A DNA stretch of 64,000 bases from Carya illinoinensis (Eukaryota > Streptophyta > Magnoliopsida > Fagales > Juglandaceae): contig NC_056757.1 of NCBI RefSeq assembly GCF_018687715.1, forward strand, positions 5,617,501-5,681,500, written 5' to 3'. Below the pieces are notes generated by a model. That model ran no database searches. It had not been told where the DNA came from and saw only the letters and a list, made by a program, of their open reading frames with translations. The first letter of the stretch is position 1. Each line of letters opens with the position of its first letter. The translations under genes were made by a program, and so were the position numbers. Shown here piece after piece: positions 13,191 through 26,864 of this stretch.

Positions 13191-15074
13191 GTTATGAGTC
13201 CATGATATATATATATATAAACTTCATTTGGTTGGGATATTGAAGACGATGATGATGGAATATGAGTTGCATGGACATTATTATAGTTATATATCTTAAC
13301 TTGAGAGAAATAAAGTTACTTACGTATTTGAGCCTAGTTATAATGGACGACAAATATTAATGTATTGTAATATGAATTGAACTCGTGACAGTTTAGTATT
13401 AATATTGACCGAATCTTGGACGTTTCATCCATGCATGGCGGCTAATTAATTAGGATAATAACGTTCACTGAATTAATCTAATGTGATGGATGCATGCATG
13501 CAATATATTTACAATAAGATTAGAAAGCTGTAAATCTTATTTTGTAAGCATTCAATACACCGCTGATGTAGATCAAGCGTTTTACAATATTAGTGATTTT
13601 AAAAAATGATTGATGTTTTAGTTTTTTCTTCTAAAATCGAATGGGTCTTACAACATGCAAGTAATGTGTCAAAGTACACACCAACTTATACGTAACAAAA
13701 TTCTTTTTATATAACTTATCATGACACATCGACCGGCCACATGATATATACGTCCAATAATATTAAATCGTCATCATGTACGTACAGGGAACCAAAAACA
13801 ATTGTCTCTTTATGAATCCTCACATGATATATATATATATAGCTACTAGCAGTACTGTTTGACATGATATTTCTCTGTCTAGTGCATCTCATTCTCTACA
13901 AGGTGGGATTCGACCAACTTGATGTACGTATTTCTCGTTGGAATCCAAGTATGAAAGCACCGGCCAACTTCGATTCTCCTAAACTTAGTTTGTCTCCCAT
14001 ATATTGTTTGTGCTCATTAATTTGGAAAGTTGATTCATCATGTACTGGTGAAAATCTCCTTTAGTGATCTATATCTTTATATAAATATGTATCTGTATAT
14101 ATATTATATTTTCACCACAGTGGGTTCTTGTAATACTCCGGATTGCTCGAGATTATAGATCGAATACAACTACTAATTAGTAAATAAAAAGTTCTTGTTC
14201 TTTATAATAATGATTCCAAGTCGTTCTAATTATAAAATTGACTAGTCTTTTCAAGATATCTACATTAGTTAGGGATTATATATATACATACATACATGCA
14301 TACCTACACATCATGTATGCATATATATATGGAAGTCAAGCTGCATACCGTAATTAACTTATGTGTTTATATTAATATATGATAGAAAAACTTGTAGATA
14401 AAAGAGATACATAAATTGACTCATCATGCATCATTCCAATTAATAGCAATTCGGACTAGTTTAATTTATAGTTATAATAATTAAGCTGAGTAGTTAACGA
14501 ATGTTTTAAAAAAATGCTTGATTAATTTGTGGGATTATTAATGTTATTCTCCCTTTAATTTGTATAAGTAGCTAATTGAAAGTCAAGAAATTAAAGAGAG
14601 TGACAGACGAGACAGTTAATCTGATATTGTGTTTGGATGGCTGCCTAGTCGACACTTCATGAATGTAGTTAAAGTTCATGAACATGTATATATATATATA
14701 TATATAAGCTGGTTATCTTGTTTTTCTCTTCTTTTGGATGAGTATAAGTTTGGAAAATTACTACAGCCACGTCATCATGAACATGATCCCCAAGTGAATT
14801 TGAGGTCAACTATATATTGAGTAAAATCCACATGAAGTGATCAGTACTGGTTCGCCGAGCTCAGCATGACTCAAAGCCAATATCTGATTTTATAGAAATT
14901 AAACATTAATGGTGCATCGATCCAGCTGTCCATATTAATCTTCGCAAGCATGTGCATGCAGCATGCCTAGTACCGCAAAAACATCACACGTACTTCCTTA
15001 CATCATCACGGTAAAGCACTCAACCTAATTTCTAATTGGTGGCCATTAATGAATCGAATCCCTGCCCGCTTCCC

Positions 15075-15106
<32 letters not shown>

Positions 15107-15817
15107 AGAAATAAGACGAATAAAAATTATTATTATCTCAGAGATCCACGTACGTATATACTCTTCCCTGATCGATCTCTTTATATATTAACTCAATTTA
15201 TTTTCTTTACAGTGATTACAAGAATAATAGAGGAATATTTTCATTCCGATATATATTTCTTAGAATTTTATGTTTCAAACACTTTCTACCGTTCAAGATA
15301 GAGTTAGACAAGCATATCACAAAATCACTACTTGCTCAAAAAATTTAAGTTAAAAAAGTTAATTATTTGTATTATATTTTAACATTTTACCTTACGTGTA
15401 AGTGGAACAAATTCTTTTTCAGTGAGTAAGCTCAACACGTAGAATATTTAATTAAAAATTGAATGGAGTATAGAGCCATTCTAAATTTTATGATTTTCAA
15501 TTAGACTGATTGAAGTGTTATATTTTAAAGTAGTTTTTCATTAAAGTGGTTAATTTACGTATGAAATCACTTAATTAAAAGTATTCCACGTCATTTGATA
15601 TGATTGAAGATGACGAAATTAAAGATGAGAATAGTATTGATCCTTAGAATTATATGTGATGCTGGTTTTGTACAACGCAAAAGGAGTAAAGAAAGAAAAA
15701 TAGTCGATGCATGTAGTTAATGGATAAGGGAATTATCTGAGAGACAGGAAATGCCTTGGAGAGGTATTGGAGCCGTGAATAATGGGAGTCAGACATTTTT
15801 TTAACTTTTGTCCCGTC
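13191..15817. other. Intergenic, upstream of the transporter gene
   Basis: AT-rich DNA with many TATATA runs, including an (AT)n tract at about 15076-15106. No exon seen. Only the last few hundred bases are likely to act as promoter for the downstream gene. Confidence 0.5.
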
Positions 15818-15824
15818 TATATAA
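15818..15824 (+). promoter_or_regulatory. TATA box of the WAT1-related gene
   Basis: TATATAA sits 96 bases upstream of the start codon, in the context GTCTATATAAGCAGG. A start about 30 bp downstream would give a 5' leader of roughly 70 nt. Inferred from motif and spacing only. Confidence 0.55.
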
Positions 15825-15919
15825 GCAGGCACTCTCATTTTGTTGCTGACAGAGATATATAGATCAGAGACAAGCGATCGTCTGTGTGTGAGAGAGAGTG
15901 TGTATCAGACGTCAAAGAG

Positions 15920-16141
15920 ATGGAAGACAAAAGGGTTGCGGGGGTCATGTCTTGCCGATTAGCACTAAGAAAGGCGAAACCTTACTTGGCCATGGTCTCC
16001 TTGCAGTTTGGATATGCAGGAATGTACATCGTCTCCATGGTCTCTTTGAAGCGAGGCATGAGTCACTACGTCCTTGCAACTTACCGTCACGTAGTTGCCA
16101 CGATATTGATTGCTCCCTTTGCAATTGTTTTTGAAAGGTAC

Positions 16142-16184
<43 letters not shown>

Positions 16185-18768
16185 AACTATACACACGCAC
16201 GCACGCACTTTTGTGGGGCATCATCATCTTCCTCTCCAATATGTTGCGATAGAAATATAACCAATTAATTATATATGTTGTTTTCTTCTGTTCTTTTTAC
16301 AGGAAAATACGACCAAAAATGACTCTGCCGATCTTCCTAAGAATTGTGGCGCTCGGTTTCTTGGAGTAATGCTCTAAATACCTTGTTTATATATATATAT
16401 ATACATAAATGATTCTACATGCATGTACGTCTTTGAGTATCAGTGATTGATAGAACGTATACATATGCTTAGTTTTTTGCCAAGTGATCGCAATATTAAT
16501 TAGATTAACGCATATTCTTATTTTCTGATAAAGAATGCATATAAAAAACCAACTTTTGATTGTTGCGAACACCAACTGGAAGGATCGGGTTAGCAAGAGA
16601 ACCTTACACCATTTTATGTATATCTTCACTGATTACTGGCGACTGAACAATATTCTTCTATCTTACTGTAGGGAGGCCAAGAGAAAATAGGGAGTGAAGT
16701 GCAGATCATATATATAATTAATCTTAGTTTAAGTTTTCTTCTTTCTTTCTTTCCTTTTGCCTTGGATATTGTTTTACTTAGAGAGAGAATCTGCCATTTC
16801 AAAGGAATGACATCACTTAAAAATCGTAGCATTCTGCATGAACTGATGCACATACATATATAACAAAAAGAGTGATATTTTGCAAATTCGGCCAGTTGCT
16901 CAACAGAATGTAATAGTTACAACTTATATTTCTATGGGAAGTTTGATTCTTTTTTTGACAATGAAAGTCAACTGTTAGCCAGAAAATTAAGAGCCAACAA
17001 AACATTTAAAGGCCTATTAATATTAATGCTGGTATACATGCTAATCATTATAACCATGCAGGCCGGTGCTTGATCAGAACTTCTATTATCTGGGAATGAA
17101 GACCACCTCAGCAACATTTGCATCTGCCGCTGTCAATATGCTCCCCGCCATAACCTTCATAATGGCGATCATGTTCCGGTACAAGCTGTTTAATTCAACT
17201 CATGTCTCATTCATATGGTAAATGTAAAGTTACTTTTAGCGTTAGGAGCCAGCAACTGACCGGGGACATGCACTACCACATGGGGCCACAAAACATATAC
17301 CATTTCTAGTGGTCCAGAAGGCTAGCTGCGCTAACTAATCATCATTTTGCATTCACCAATGATCTAATGAAATTATAATATTCTCTTGAAAATTCTGAAA
17401 ACAAAAGAGGCCGTGTGGTCAGGTCATGTTTCACTTTTCCCGGAATATTCACGCTGGATTTTGATGTGACCTGGCTGGTATTAAATTGTTGCAAGTTGCA
17501 AAAGTAAAAAGGCCAGGCGAGAAATTTTAATGGGAAAGAAACTGGAAAAACAAACTTCCATATATATGCCTTTATCAGTAATGATTGCAGACCGGGATAT
17601 ATAATGTGCAATCTATCATTTTGTCATTAATCAGGTTAGAGACAGTGAATTTCAAGAAGTTACATAGTGTAGCCAAGGTGGTGGGCACAGTAATCACGGT
17701 CATGGGAGCCATGGTCATGACTTTGTACAAAGGCCCCATCATCGATTTCATGAAGGGGAGAGGGCATGAAAGCCACCACAAAACCAGCACCCAGTCCTCC
17801 GGGGATGATCAGCATTTGGTCACCGGCACCTTAATGCTCCTAGCCAGTTGCAGTAGCTGGGCCGGTTTCTTCATATTGCAAGTGCGTAAAGTAGCTAGTA
17901 AATCTTAGTGTTAATTTGTAATCCATGATTTTTACTTACATTTTTTTTTTTTTTTTGGTGAAATTAATATTTGAGAATTGTGGTCCTTGTGATTCTCAGT
18001 CATTTACGTTGAAGAAGTACCCGGCTGAGCTATCTCTCACAGCATGGATATGCTTAATGGGCATGGTGGAAGGTGCAATCGTGACGCTTGTGATGGAACG
18101 TGACCTCACTGTCTGGGCTATTGGCTGGGATTCAAGGCTCATTGCCGCTGTTTACTCTGTAAGCACCAATTAATTAAGTTGTAGCATAATTAACAAAAGT
18201 ACTAAAGACATCGAGCTATGGGCAACGTTAATGCATGCATATTTCAAGTACACTACAAATTAATTAAGCCTGCGGCCTTCTGTAATATCTGTAGGGGGTA
18301 GTTTGCTCTGGAATCGCATTTTATGTGCAAGGAATTGTAATCAGGGAACGAGGCCCTGTGTTCGTCACGGCTTTCAGTCCACTGCTCATGATCATCACTG
18401 CCGTTCTAGGCCTCATCGTTTTAGCCGAGCAAATCCACCTTGGAAGGTATATACGTACATATATATAATATATATGTGTTGATTCAAGACACGTAATGCG
18501 TTTGTTGATGTGCATGTGCTACAGTGTAATTGGAGCCATTGTCATAGTACTGGGGCTTTACACAGTGGTGTGGGGTAAAAGCAAAGATCTTCCAAACTCA
18601 GAAGGTATCGTAGCCGATGAGAAAGGAACCTCCCAGGAGTTGCCAATCACAGTCGACACCAGTGCTAATATATCATCATCAATCGCCAGTATTGATCACA
18701 ACAACAAAGATGTAGTTGCTGCCGGGGTGTCAAATATTCCAGTAGCATTAACAGTCCCACATCACTAG
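15920..18768 (+). CDS. UMAMIT18-like: WAT1-related / UMAMIT transporter (EamA, nodulin MtN21 family)
   Basis: Seven exons join in frame: 15920-16137, 16303-16365, 17062-17178, 17635-17881, 18000-18158, 18295-18446 and 18525-18768, giving 399 residues, normal for the family. All introns are GT-AG. The protein has hydrophobic segments along its length consistent with ten membrane passes in two EamA halves. Family signatures include LQFGYAGMYIVSMVS (about residues 28-42), VLATYRHVVAT, ERKIRPKMT, the segment LDQNFYYLGMKTTSATFASA and a G-K-S-K-D motif after the last helix. Relatives (At1g44800/SIAR1, At1g21890, At4g08300) are plasma-membrane amino-acid exporters; substrate here is inferred. The start follows an in-frame segment that lacks ATG. 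The C-terminal tail after the K-S-K-D motif is hydrophilic. No disabling change seen. High confidence in family, lower in exact orthology. Confidence 0.93.
16141..16185 (+). repeat. (CT)n(CA)n compound microsatellite at start of intron 1
   Basis: About eleven CT units followed by about eleven CA units. The run starts three bases after the exon-1 splice junction (donor GTACTC). Confidence 0.95.
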
Positions 18769-18865
18769 GGTTCTTTAATTTGAGAGACTGATCATTGATT
18801 ATCATTGATTATGTACAAATCATGGTGAATCTTTCTGATCTTCGTCTCCAAGTAAGACTCATGCA

Positions 18866-18900
<35 letters not shown>

Positions 18901-20572
18901 GCATGCGTGGGGGCTTTAAATATATATATGTATGTTTTGAATTTTGAAGTTCGTCGAGATCGATTACTATAGAATCGATTACGACGAATGTGAGACACGA
19001 AAATAAGCGATTATAACTATTATATATGATATTATGTACCCTAAGGTTTGGAATATTTGGATCCTCCATTTTCTTTTTATCCTATTTTTGTTTCTTTGGC
19101 CAAGTTCTAATATTCTTAAAAATTGTGCCTTACACACGCACGAAAGATGATGAATCTAGAATATATGTATGGAGATCAAGAATATTGGATATTTTGCCTG
19201 TGTTATGTTGGCATCTGATCATATATATTCAATGAATAACATTCCATATCACACGATCGAGCTCTAGTTGGAAAATGAGTTTCAACTAATTAATTTCAAG
19301 GCATGTGATCCTGATGAGTTTGCATTAGGGATCAATTGAATATTATACGTATTGCCAAGGTATCCTTTTTATGAAATATTTGCAATATTGGCTAGAGAAT
19401 TGATACATATTTCCAAAATATCTTTTCTTTTTCTTTTTCCTTTCCCTTTTCATTATTTACGTTTTTGTTTTTCATTCTTTTATTTAAAATATTAAAAAAT
19501 AATTACTTTTTTTCTTTCTTTCTTCTTTTTTTTTTTTTTTGTATGAAAGAGGTATCCCATCTCATATGTGTTAGATAAATAACTAAGATATAAGTCTAGA
19601 AACAAACACTTTTTCAAAATGAAAAGGAAAATAGGATTTTAAGAATTTTGTAAAATTCAACCAAATTTCTAGATTGAGGCGATCAAGAAGTCTGATTTCT
19701 AGTGTAATTGTACGTACAAGAGCAATATGCTACTATTCATTTTAGATCTTGTCATCCTCAATTACACTTGTTAACATGGTCTATTTAAAATACCTTCATA
19801 TATCAGTCATTTAAACGATAGTCGCTTAAAATATGTCACAGAACAAGTAAAGTAGATGGATATCTACCCTCACCTAGACAGGATGACATATATTTTCCAT
19901 CTGCTTTCGGCCCTGCACGGGCATGCATCGGTTTCACAGGCGGATTTTCCCAACCACCATCTGATCACAATGCCCAAAAACCACTAACAAAGCCTATGCC
20001 TAATTTCCCCTTTACATTTCTTCTCATCCATAGAAACTTCTCATTAGATCGATCGACCAGGATAAAGGACCAACATGTGCATGATGATCTGTATGTTACA
20101 ATACTCAACTTGAACCTTGAGGGCCCAATTTATGCATGGCCTTAACCAAAGAGATCCACAGCACCTACCTCAACCAAAGAGAGAGGGGCCACGGCCGTGG
20201 CCGGTGGATCACTGCACAAATCTAGGTTGTGGATCTACTTGGATCTATGGATGAGGAGGAAAGGGATGATGTAGGCAAGAGATAAAAATGAAGGGGAGAG
20301 AGGCCAAAAATCGGTTTTATACAGAGCAATGTTAAATATAATCATGACCTATACAAGCGTCGTGCATGTACTCTTTTTGAAAAATAAATAATCACTATTA
20401 CTAATAAATTAATTTTTCATGTGGGTCGATTCATATTTACTTATTTTCTTCAAAAGAAATACATGACACTTGTACTCCCTATATCTACTAATATCATTTC
20501 TTTTTTATATACGATACAAGGCGGTTGAAAATGTGTCATGTAGATATTTTACACACCATTGACCCATTTGCT
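18769..20572. other. Intergenic between transporter and GGCT genes
   Basis: Contains the 3' region of the transporter, an (AT)n tract at 18866-18896 flanked by CATGCATGCA words, and AT-rich sequence. The stretch 20316-20520 (TGTTAAATATAATCA wording) resembles sequence at 47395-47425 and may be a small MITE. No exon recognised. Confidence 0.45.
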
Positions 20573-21024
20573 AGAGGGGTGAAAAAAATCAGTAAATCGG
20601 ACCAAATAGGTAGGTGATTCAATATTGGATTTAGTTTGATCCGGTATCGGTTTCATTTTTCTCAAAACTGGTCAAAATTGGTCCGGTTTTGATTTTATAT
20701 TTTCTAACACCGGACCGAATCAATTCATATATATTTTAATTTTTTATATTGTATAAAATATTTTTTATATAATTTTTATATTATATATAATTATATATAA
20801 AATAATTTTATATTATATAATAAATTACTAATTAATATAATATTAAATTTTAAAATCTTATATCACTATAGTCAATTATATTAATAGTTATATTAATACT
20901 ATCTCACTATATATTATAATATATAATATAATGATATTATATTATATATTATAATATACTATATTATATATAATATATACACTATAATATACCTAAAAAA
21001 TAAAGCCAAACCATTACACTCCTA
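20573..21024. mobile_element. AT-rich MITE, probably hAT-like
   Basis: Left end AGAGGGGTGAAAA and right end TTACACTCCTA are approximate inverted repeats. Flanking 8-mers CATTTGCT and TACTTGCT match at 6 of 8 bases, consistent with a decayed 8-bp target duplication. The interior is almost pure AT with repeated ATATTATA words and no coding potential. Confidence 0.4.
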
Positions 21025-21577
21025 TACTTGCTTGGCTGGTTTGGTGGGTTAGTTGCTTGTCTGTGCTAATTAGCGGGCTAGCCGGACGATCTAGGAAGTA
21101 TAATTGAGAATGATACAAAGAGGAGTAGTGCTACATCCAGCTCAAGATGGTTTTGATAAGGTCATTTAATTTTTTTTTAATTTTTTTCATTCACTTTTTT
21201 ATATTTTTACATTTAAAAAAAATTAAAACATTATTTAAAAACACATTTTTAATCAATTTTAATTTATTTGAATTTCATTTGATCTGATTGATTTAAATTA
21301 AAAAATAATAAAAATTTTATTAGAGAATTATAAAAAATTACGTGATAGTTATATCATGCCCCTTTTCGTTGATATGCAAATTAAATGGAAATTAAAAAAA
21401 TGCAAATAGACTCACGTTTTTCTTTTTTCTTTTTTTGGCTTGGTAGGTTTTCACGCCGTGGTGCGAGTTACTGGTGGAAGCTCGACCACCCTTTCCACGG
21501 GCCTCACTTGTATTGGCCTGTGTCAATTGTCAAAGCCTCTTGTACCTATTGCGCTGCCAAACCCACTAGATTGATAG

Positions 21578-21578
<1 letters not shown>
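21025..21578. other. Upstream region of the GGCT gene
   Basis: AT-rich up to about 21400, then more balanced sequence leading to the gene's leader. No clear TATA box picked with confidence. Confidence 0.4.

Positions 21579-21607
<29 letters not shown>
21579..21607 (+). repeat. (CT)n in the 5' leader/promoter of the GGCT gene
   Basis: About fourteen CT units, roughly 105 bases upstream of the start codon. CT/GA runs are common in plant core promoters and leaders. Confidence 0.9.
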
Positions 21608-21609
<2 letters not shown>

Positions 21610-21710
21610 AGTGTCCGTCGACGTCTCGTATTCCGTTGGGGAGAGAGAAAGCAGAGAGCCCGAGCGTCATTTAGAAGGAAGATAAAGTGAGAGTGAAAAG
21701 GTGGAGAGAG

Positions 21711-21817
21711 ATGGTGGTGTGGGTATTTGGGTATGGTTCTCTTATTTGGAAAGCCGGGTTTAACTACGATCAGCGCCTCGTTGGGTTCATCAAAGGCTAT
21801 CGTCGTGTCTTCTATCA

Positions 21818-21860
<43 letters not shown>

Positions 21861-24800
21861 GTGTTCTTTATATTTTCCAAGTTTGATGTGGGCCATTACG
21901 ATTTAGGTAGTACGGACCACAGAGGAACACCAGAGTATCCAGGAAGGACAGTGACATTGGAGCCAGCAGAAGGCGAAGTCTGTGTAAGATTTTTAATTAT
22001 TATTAATAGGTGTTTCTATGGCTCGAGTGGTAGTAATTGTCAATCGTGCATTGATTGTTCTATCGCAAATCCGTAATGTGAAAGCTGTATCTTATTGGGT
22101 TATCTTGCATCGAAGATATATGAGTAATAGTAAAGAAGACATAATCTGTCGTTTTTAATTGATGGATTGTAAATTGTTGGCTTGTTCAGCGATTTACATT
22201 GGTCAGAATCCACTGGTTTATTTGGGCACTCTGATATTTAACGGAAGAAGAAAAATCATGGAAATTAGAGTTTTATCATGAAGTAAATTGTTCTATTTTC
22301 ACCCCAAATTTCGTGAGTAATCTAAATTGTGAGTTTTGTGTCTCTTGGGTGGTTGTGTCTACTCAATTGTCTCGGTAATTGCGGCAGGCTTCCGTCAAGT
22401 TACAGGAAGAATAGGCATCGGAGAAAACATTTCACTAATAGAAAAGCATATCCCATGATCAACAGAACATAGAAGTCTCCTATCGTTCAATTCAGCGTGT
22501 TATTCATGTTTCCATAGGAATAAAATTACTACTTTGGCATATAGGGGAGAGGAAAGAACTGTCTGATATTTACATTTTTTTATAGTTGATGGAATTTCTT
22601 TCGTGAATAAGCAATCAATTTCCCACTTGAAATTTATTCTTGTATGCCATATCCCAGTTTTATTCTCGACTTCACATAGGTAATTTCCTCATTGTGAAGT
22701 CCAAATTATAAATTGAGACACGTGAAAAATAGATAAATTTGTGATTTTGCGAGGTCATAGTGTGGAGTTGCCTACAAGATCTCTACAAAGGAAGATGAAG
22801 AAACTGCACTAACGGTACGTTTCTTGAAGTATATTATTTGAACTTTTATCTTAGTTTGGCTGCTAACAAATGTAAAAAATCTTAATCTTATTTTTTTGTC
22901 CCATTTGAGACCATCACCTTCCCTTTTCATTCTAATTCTTCAGATTTGATTGCTAATGTTGTTATCTATTATCTTGTTGTTATTGGTATTGTGAGCTTTG
23001 TTTGTTTAGTTTTTGGGAAGTTTATTAAAAGCGTAATCTTCCATCTTCTTTGCTAGTACTGAATTTCTTAATTGCTTTCTTTGGGAAAGGATCCCTCACG
23101 CTTAGTAGCCATGGAAGTCTATTCCATACTATGAGACAAGGTAAAGTTTAGAAGAACAGCAGGTCAGTAGCTTGGGCTTTCAAGCAGGGAACAAGATTAC
23201 CGAGTTTTATTAATCCACTGAGAACCTATTTATAAATTTGAGCGCTTGATGTTGAAAACAGATCATTTTCACATTTGTGCACCCACACCAATGCACACGC
23301 ATATAAAGGTTACACCTTTCCTCACTCTATCATAGGGTTGACCATATAAAGGTTGCACCTTTCCTCTCTCTATCAGAGGGTTGACCGTATGAAGGTTTCA
23401 CCTTTCCTCTCTCTATCAAAGGGTTGACCATATGAAGGTTGCACCTTTTTTCTCTGTCAGAGGGTTGACCATATAAAGGTTGCACCTTTCCTCTTACATG
23501 CTACTCTTATGAGGCTACCCCTTTGCAAAGTCAAGTTTTGCATTCATTCTACTTACTCCTCATTTCTGGTTGCACTCAATCATATCTGTCATGGCCAAAT
23601 TATACAGGTCCATTTAGGTCTGCTCCTATAGTTCAATTCAATTTGAGATGCACTCAGTTGATGTGGTTATTCTCATTAACGCTGTTATGCGATGCTTTTT
23701 ATCATCTAATACATGTTACCTGTTAAACGATATATTGCATATTCAATGCAAAAGGGCAGAAATACTATATATAGCTGATCTCCTACTGTCTTTTACCAAG
23801 GAAGAAAAAAAAGATCTCCCGCTATCTTAGTGTTTACAACTGCATATATCTGATAGTCATCATCTCTTTCATTTCATATAATTGTTCCTGATAAAAAGGT
23901 TTATAGTCATCAACCCTTTTGGTATTTTCCGTCTTAACATTTCTTTTAAGAGTTTTGCTATATACAAGCACAATCGTGTACTAATCTGTGTACCAATACT
24001 AATTCATTCATACTTAAAATTTAAATTAACACTGTTTTCAATAAAATTTACTTTTTGACCAATCACATCACATTAGTGTACAGATTAGTGCACAATTATG
24101 CTTGCAACTATATTTTTCCTTCTTTTAAAACTAATGAATTGGTTCTCTTTGCCTGTAATTACAAGTTCCTCCTTCTACCACCGAGTGTTCTACTCTTTTG
24201 GGGTAAGGTCTTTTCGCAAAGCCCTGCTTATTTCTTATGGCATCCCGGTGCCATCTTCTGCCTGGGAGGGCATTAAAATGATTTGAATCTTGATGAATCC
24301 CAATCTCTTGTTATTGACAGACATCCTTTGCGAAAAATCAATTTTTTGAAGCTTGCAATGCACTTATCCCAATCGCTTCTGTAATTTGCTTGAAGATGTT
24401 TCAACTATTAATCAATTGGTCCCCTTGATTGTCAGTTTGTTAATTTAATTCTGTGCTCATAAAGATATGCTTACCATGTTTTGCAACCTCACTCGTCAGC
24501 CAGAATTTCTTCTCAAGCCCACACTTTGTACTTTCTAATCAATTAATGATGTCACGGTTCGATATATTTAGATTTCTTTCTTTGTAAGTATGCAGCATTT
24601 AGAAGTGAGGGAGAAGCAGTATGACAAGAAGGCTTATCTTGATTTCTTCACTGTAAGTTCTACATGTTCGGTGCAAATATTGTAAGGAACCAATTAACTA
24701 TGTGAGTTAATCTATTGAAATCTGTTTTAGGAAACTACAGCTACAACTCCAGCTGTTTCTGGAATAATGGTGTAAGTGGCAAAAACCTTCAATGACCATG

Positions 24801-25409
24801 CATTTCATATGTGCATGTTGGATTGCCACAATGCAACCAGGTCAAAACCTAAATTTTCACTTTTTAGGTACATTGCATCTCCAGACCAGAAGCTCAACAG
24901 GAATTACTTGGGACCTGCTTCTATTGAGGATATTGCCAAGTACGAATCTTTCAAATGCAATCTAGTTTTTGGCATTTGATGAAAAAGAAAACTTTGCACC
25001 AAATCCTGAATTTGATAGATCCGAATACTATCAAATTCATTGAACATGCATAATGGTTCATTTCCTCTGTCACTCGAGTGATTCCTTCATTTGTATCCTT
25101 TTCTTTTAAAACAGACAAATAATCCACGCTGAAGGCCCATCAGGTCCCAACAGAGACTACCTTTTCCAACTTGAAAAGGCTCTACTTGAAATGGGTAAGG
25201 TTATTCTAAGAACCTACAGCATTTCTACTATTGAATATTTCAGTTTTTCTCTCTTTAACCGGGAAACATTCGCTTACGCTCTTCTTTTCATTTTCTCTTT
25301 CTTTTTTCTTTTTATAATTTTCTCTATAGGTTGTAAAGACAAACATGTAATGGATCTTGCAAATGAAGTCAGGCGCATCGTTTCCCAGGGAGAGCTGACT
25401 GCTTCATGA
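21711..25409 (+). CDS. GGCT2;3: Gamma-glutamylcyclotransferase, ChaC type (GGCT2;3-like)
   Basis: Eight exons join in frame: 21711-21819, 21907-21983, 22761-22814, 24596-24652, 24731-24771, 24868-24939, 25115-25194 and 25330-25409, encoding 189 residues. The N-terminal [10 protein letters not shown] loop binds the gamma-glutamyl group. [18 protein letters not shown] and [12 protein letters not shown] are family signatures. Glu83, in H-L-E-V-R-E, occupies the position of the catalytic glutamate reported for plant GGCT2 enzymes. The enzyme cleaves cytosolic glutathione to 5-oxoproline and Cys-Gly, part of glutathione turnover. Closest recalled match is At1g44790. Exon 3 is only 54 bp and intron 3 is 1.8 kb, holding a MITE and a minisatellite. 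The exon-1 donor GTCTCT merges into a CT microsatellite. No disabling change seen. Confidence 0.95.
21821..21853 (+). repeat. (TC)n overlapping the intron-1 donor of the GGCT gene
   Basis: About sixteen TC units begin at the second base of intron 1, so the donor itself (GTCTCT) is part of the microsatellite. Confidence 0.95.
23301..23495. repeat. 43-bp minisatellite, about 4.5 copies
   Basis: Units contain ATATAAAGGTTGCACCTTTC, then CTCTCTATCAGAGGGTTGACC, with starts near 23301, 23344, 23387, 23430 and 23471. Lies in intron 3 of the GGCT gene. Confidence 0.9.
23955..24113. mobile_element. Short MITE with about 30-bp inverted termini
   Basis: Sequence at 23961-23993 (CAAGCACAATCGTGTACTAA, then TCTGTGTAC) is nearly the reverse complement of 24078-24107. 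The interior is AT-rich. Located in intron 3 of the GGCT gene; superfamily not determined. Confidence 0.6.
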
Positions 25410-26864
25410 AGTCATGAACAAAATGTTTCTATGAACTGGAGTAGCCTTCACATTTTTCAACCAATAGGTTCTAAAATATCATTGGACTTGATTGAGAAAG
25501 ACAAAAAAGTCGACATGCTAAGAATTTCTCGGCGGATTTCCATTTTTTTAAGTAATAATAATTCTTTATTGACAAGTAAATAGACCCAAGTACACAGGAA
25601 GTATTTTATTGAGACGTAATTTTGTAGGTCCCTCTTATGTGAAACTATCATCCCTATCATAAACACTTCGATGCCTGTGCTAAGAGTTAACTCCGTTGAA
25701 CCGTAAGGTGCATGAACTTTCACCAGAACCAAGGTTGAATGTGCCTTCATGATTTGGTCATGCATTACAATGGCGTTTTTAATATATGCCTTTGTGTCCA
25801 CAGGTTGAAAAACTCCAGCTTTTACTTGCATCTATTGGTTCACCAAATATCCTTATTGAAACCGGTTATCGTTGCATTTTCATTGCAAAAATCACGAATA
25901 CAGCATTGACATGCTGACAATAGATGCCTTTCTTAATTCTTAGTGCGACTAGCACTCTTTTAGTTTGAAGCTCAGTTCAAAAATCATCACAATCGGAACA
26001 ATTAGAGTGAACTTGGGCATTAGATGGAGTTTCAATTGTGGATTTACCGATGTTTAAGGAGCTCGACTAGTGGTGTCGAGGGTGTGGTGGTTTTACTATA
26101 GTTGGCTTTAAACACCTTTCATGTTTGTGGTTTCGGTTATAAGTTAGAATTGTTTAGATGTAATTGTAAACGAGATTATGGTGTCCTTTTTGAGTTGGCG
26201 GTCACAGAAGGTGGCAGTTCTGGTTTTGGATTGTTTCAGCACCCAAACAACTGTAAACATTTTTCAGTTTCTGTGGCAAATCAGCTTACAACCCATATAC
26301 AACCATAGAGTACCCTTGAAGTCTTACCCTAAAGGATAAATTTCATAAAGAACTTGGCTTTGAGTCTTCTGACTTGCGCCTCCTTCAAATGCCCGATAAA
26401 CAAAATGCATTCCATGAACCAGTTTTACTTGCAGAAAGTATATAAATCGAAAATCAATGCTACAGATCTTCTTGAGGGGTTTTCCAATTGTTATCAGTCT
26501 CCAAAAAAATCATGGCTCCATCAATGTGACCGAGATACATGTGGGGAGCTCTTTTGGGTGGTAAAATTAATCAAACAGACCCGCCACATGCCTTTGTCAC
26601 ACGCTATACACAATGACAGCATAAAAACTTGGCAGATCACTGATACTACTACATTGATACCTGTACTACTTTCTCCGGCAAAGGAGTTTTGAGTCACTGA
26701 TATTGCTGAACTTAAAAATCCTAGTTGGCAAAGCTGAATGCGAATTCTCCATCAAAGACTACACCCAAAACAAAATTTTAAAAAAGAATCAGAATAATAA
26801 TAAAATAAATTGTACATTCTTATCTGTTATCCATAATCTTGCAAGTCCACCAGTTACAAAGAAT
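25410..26864. other. Space between convergent GGCT and HIRIP3-like genes
   Basis: Holds both 3' UTRs. The segment 25545-25640 reads on the minus strand as a LINE 3' end (GTGTACTTGGGT, then ATTACTT and a poly-A), matching the tail style of the LINE at 51158. Short open frames near 26102-26692 show no family resemblance. Confidence 0.5.

Noticed and set aside
15945..16208. Antisense frames over WAT1 exon 1
   Set aside because: Mirror of the true exon plus CT/CA microsatellite; exon structure on plus is unambiguous.
26102..26692. Two open frames between the GGCT and HIRIP3-like genes
   Set aside because: Composition like 3' UTR and spacer; no conserved motif.
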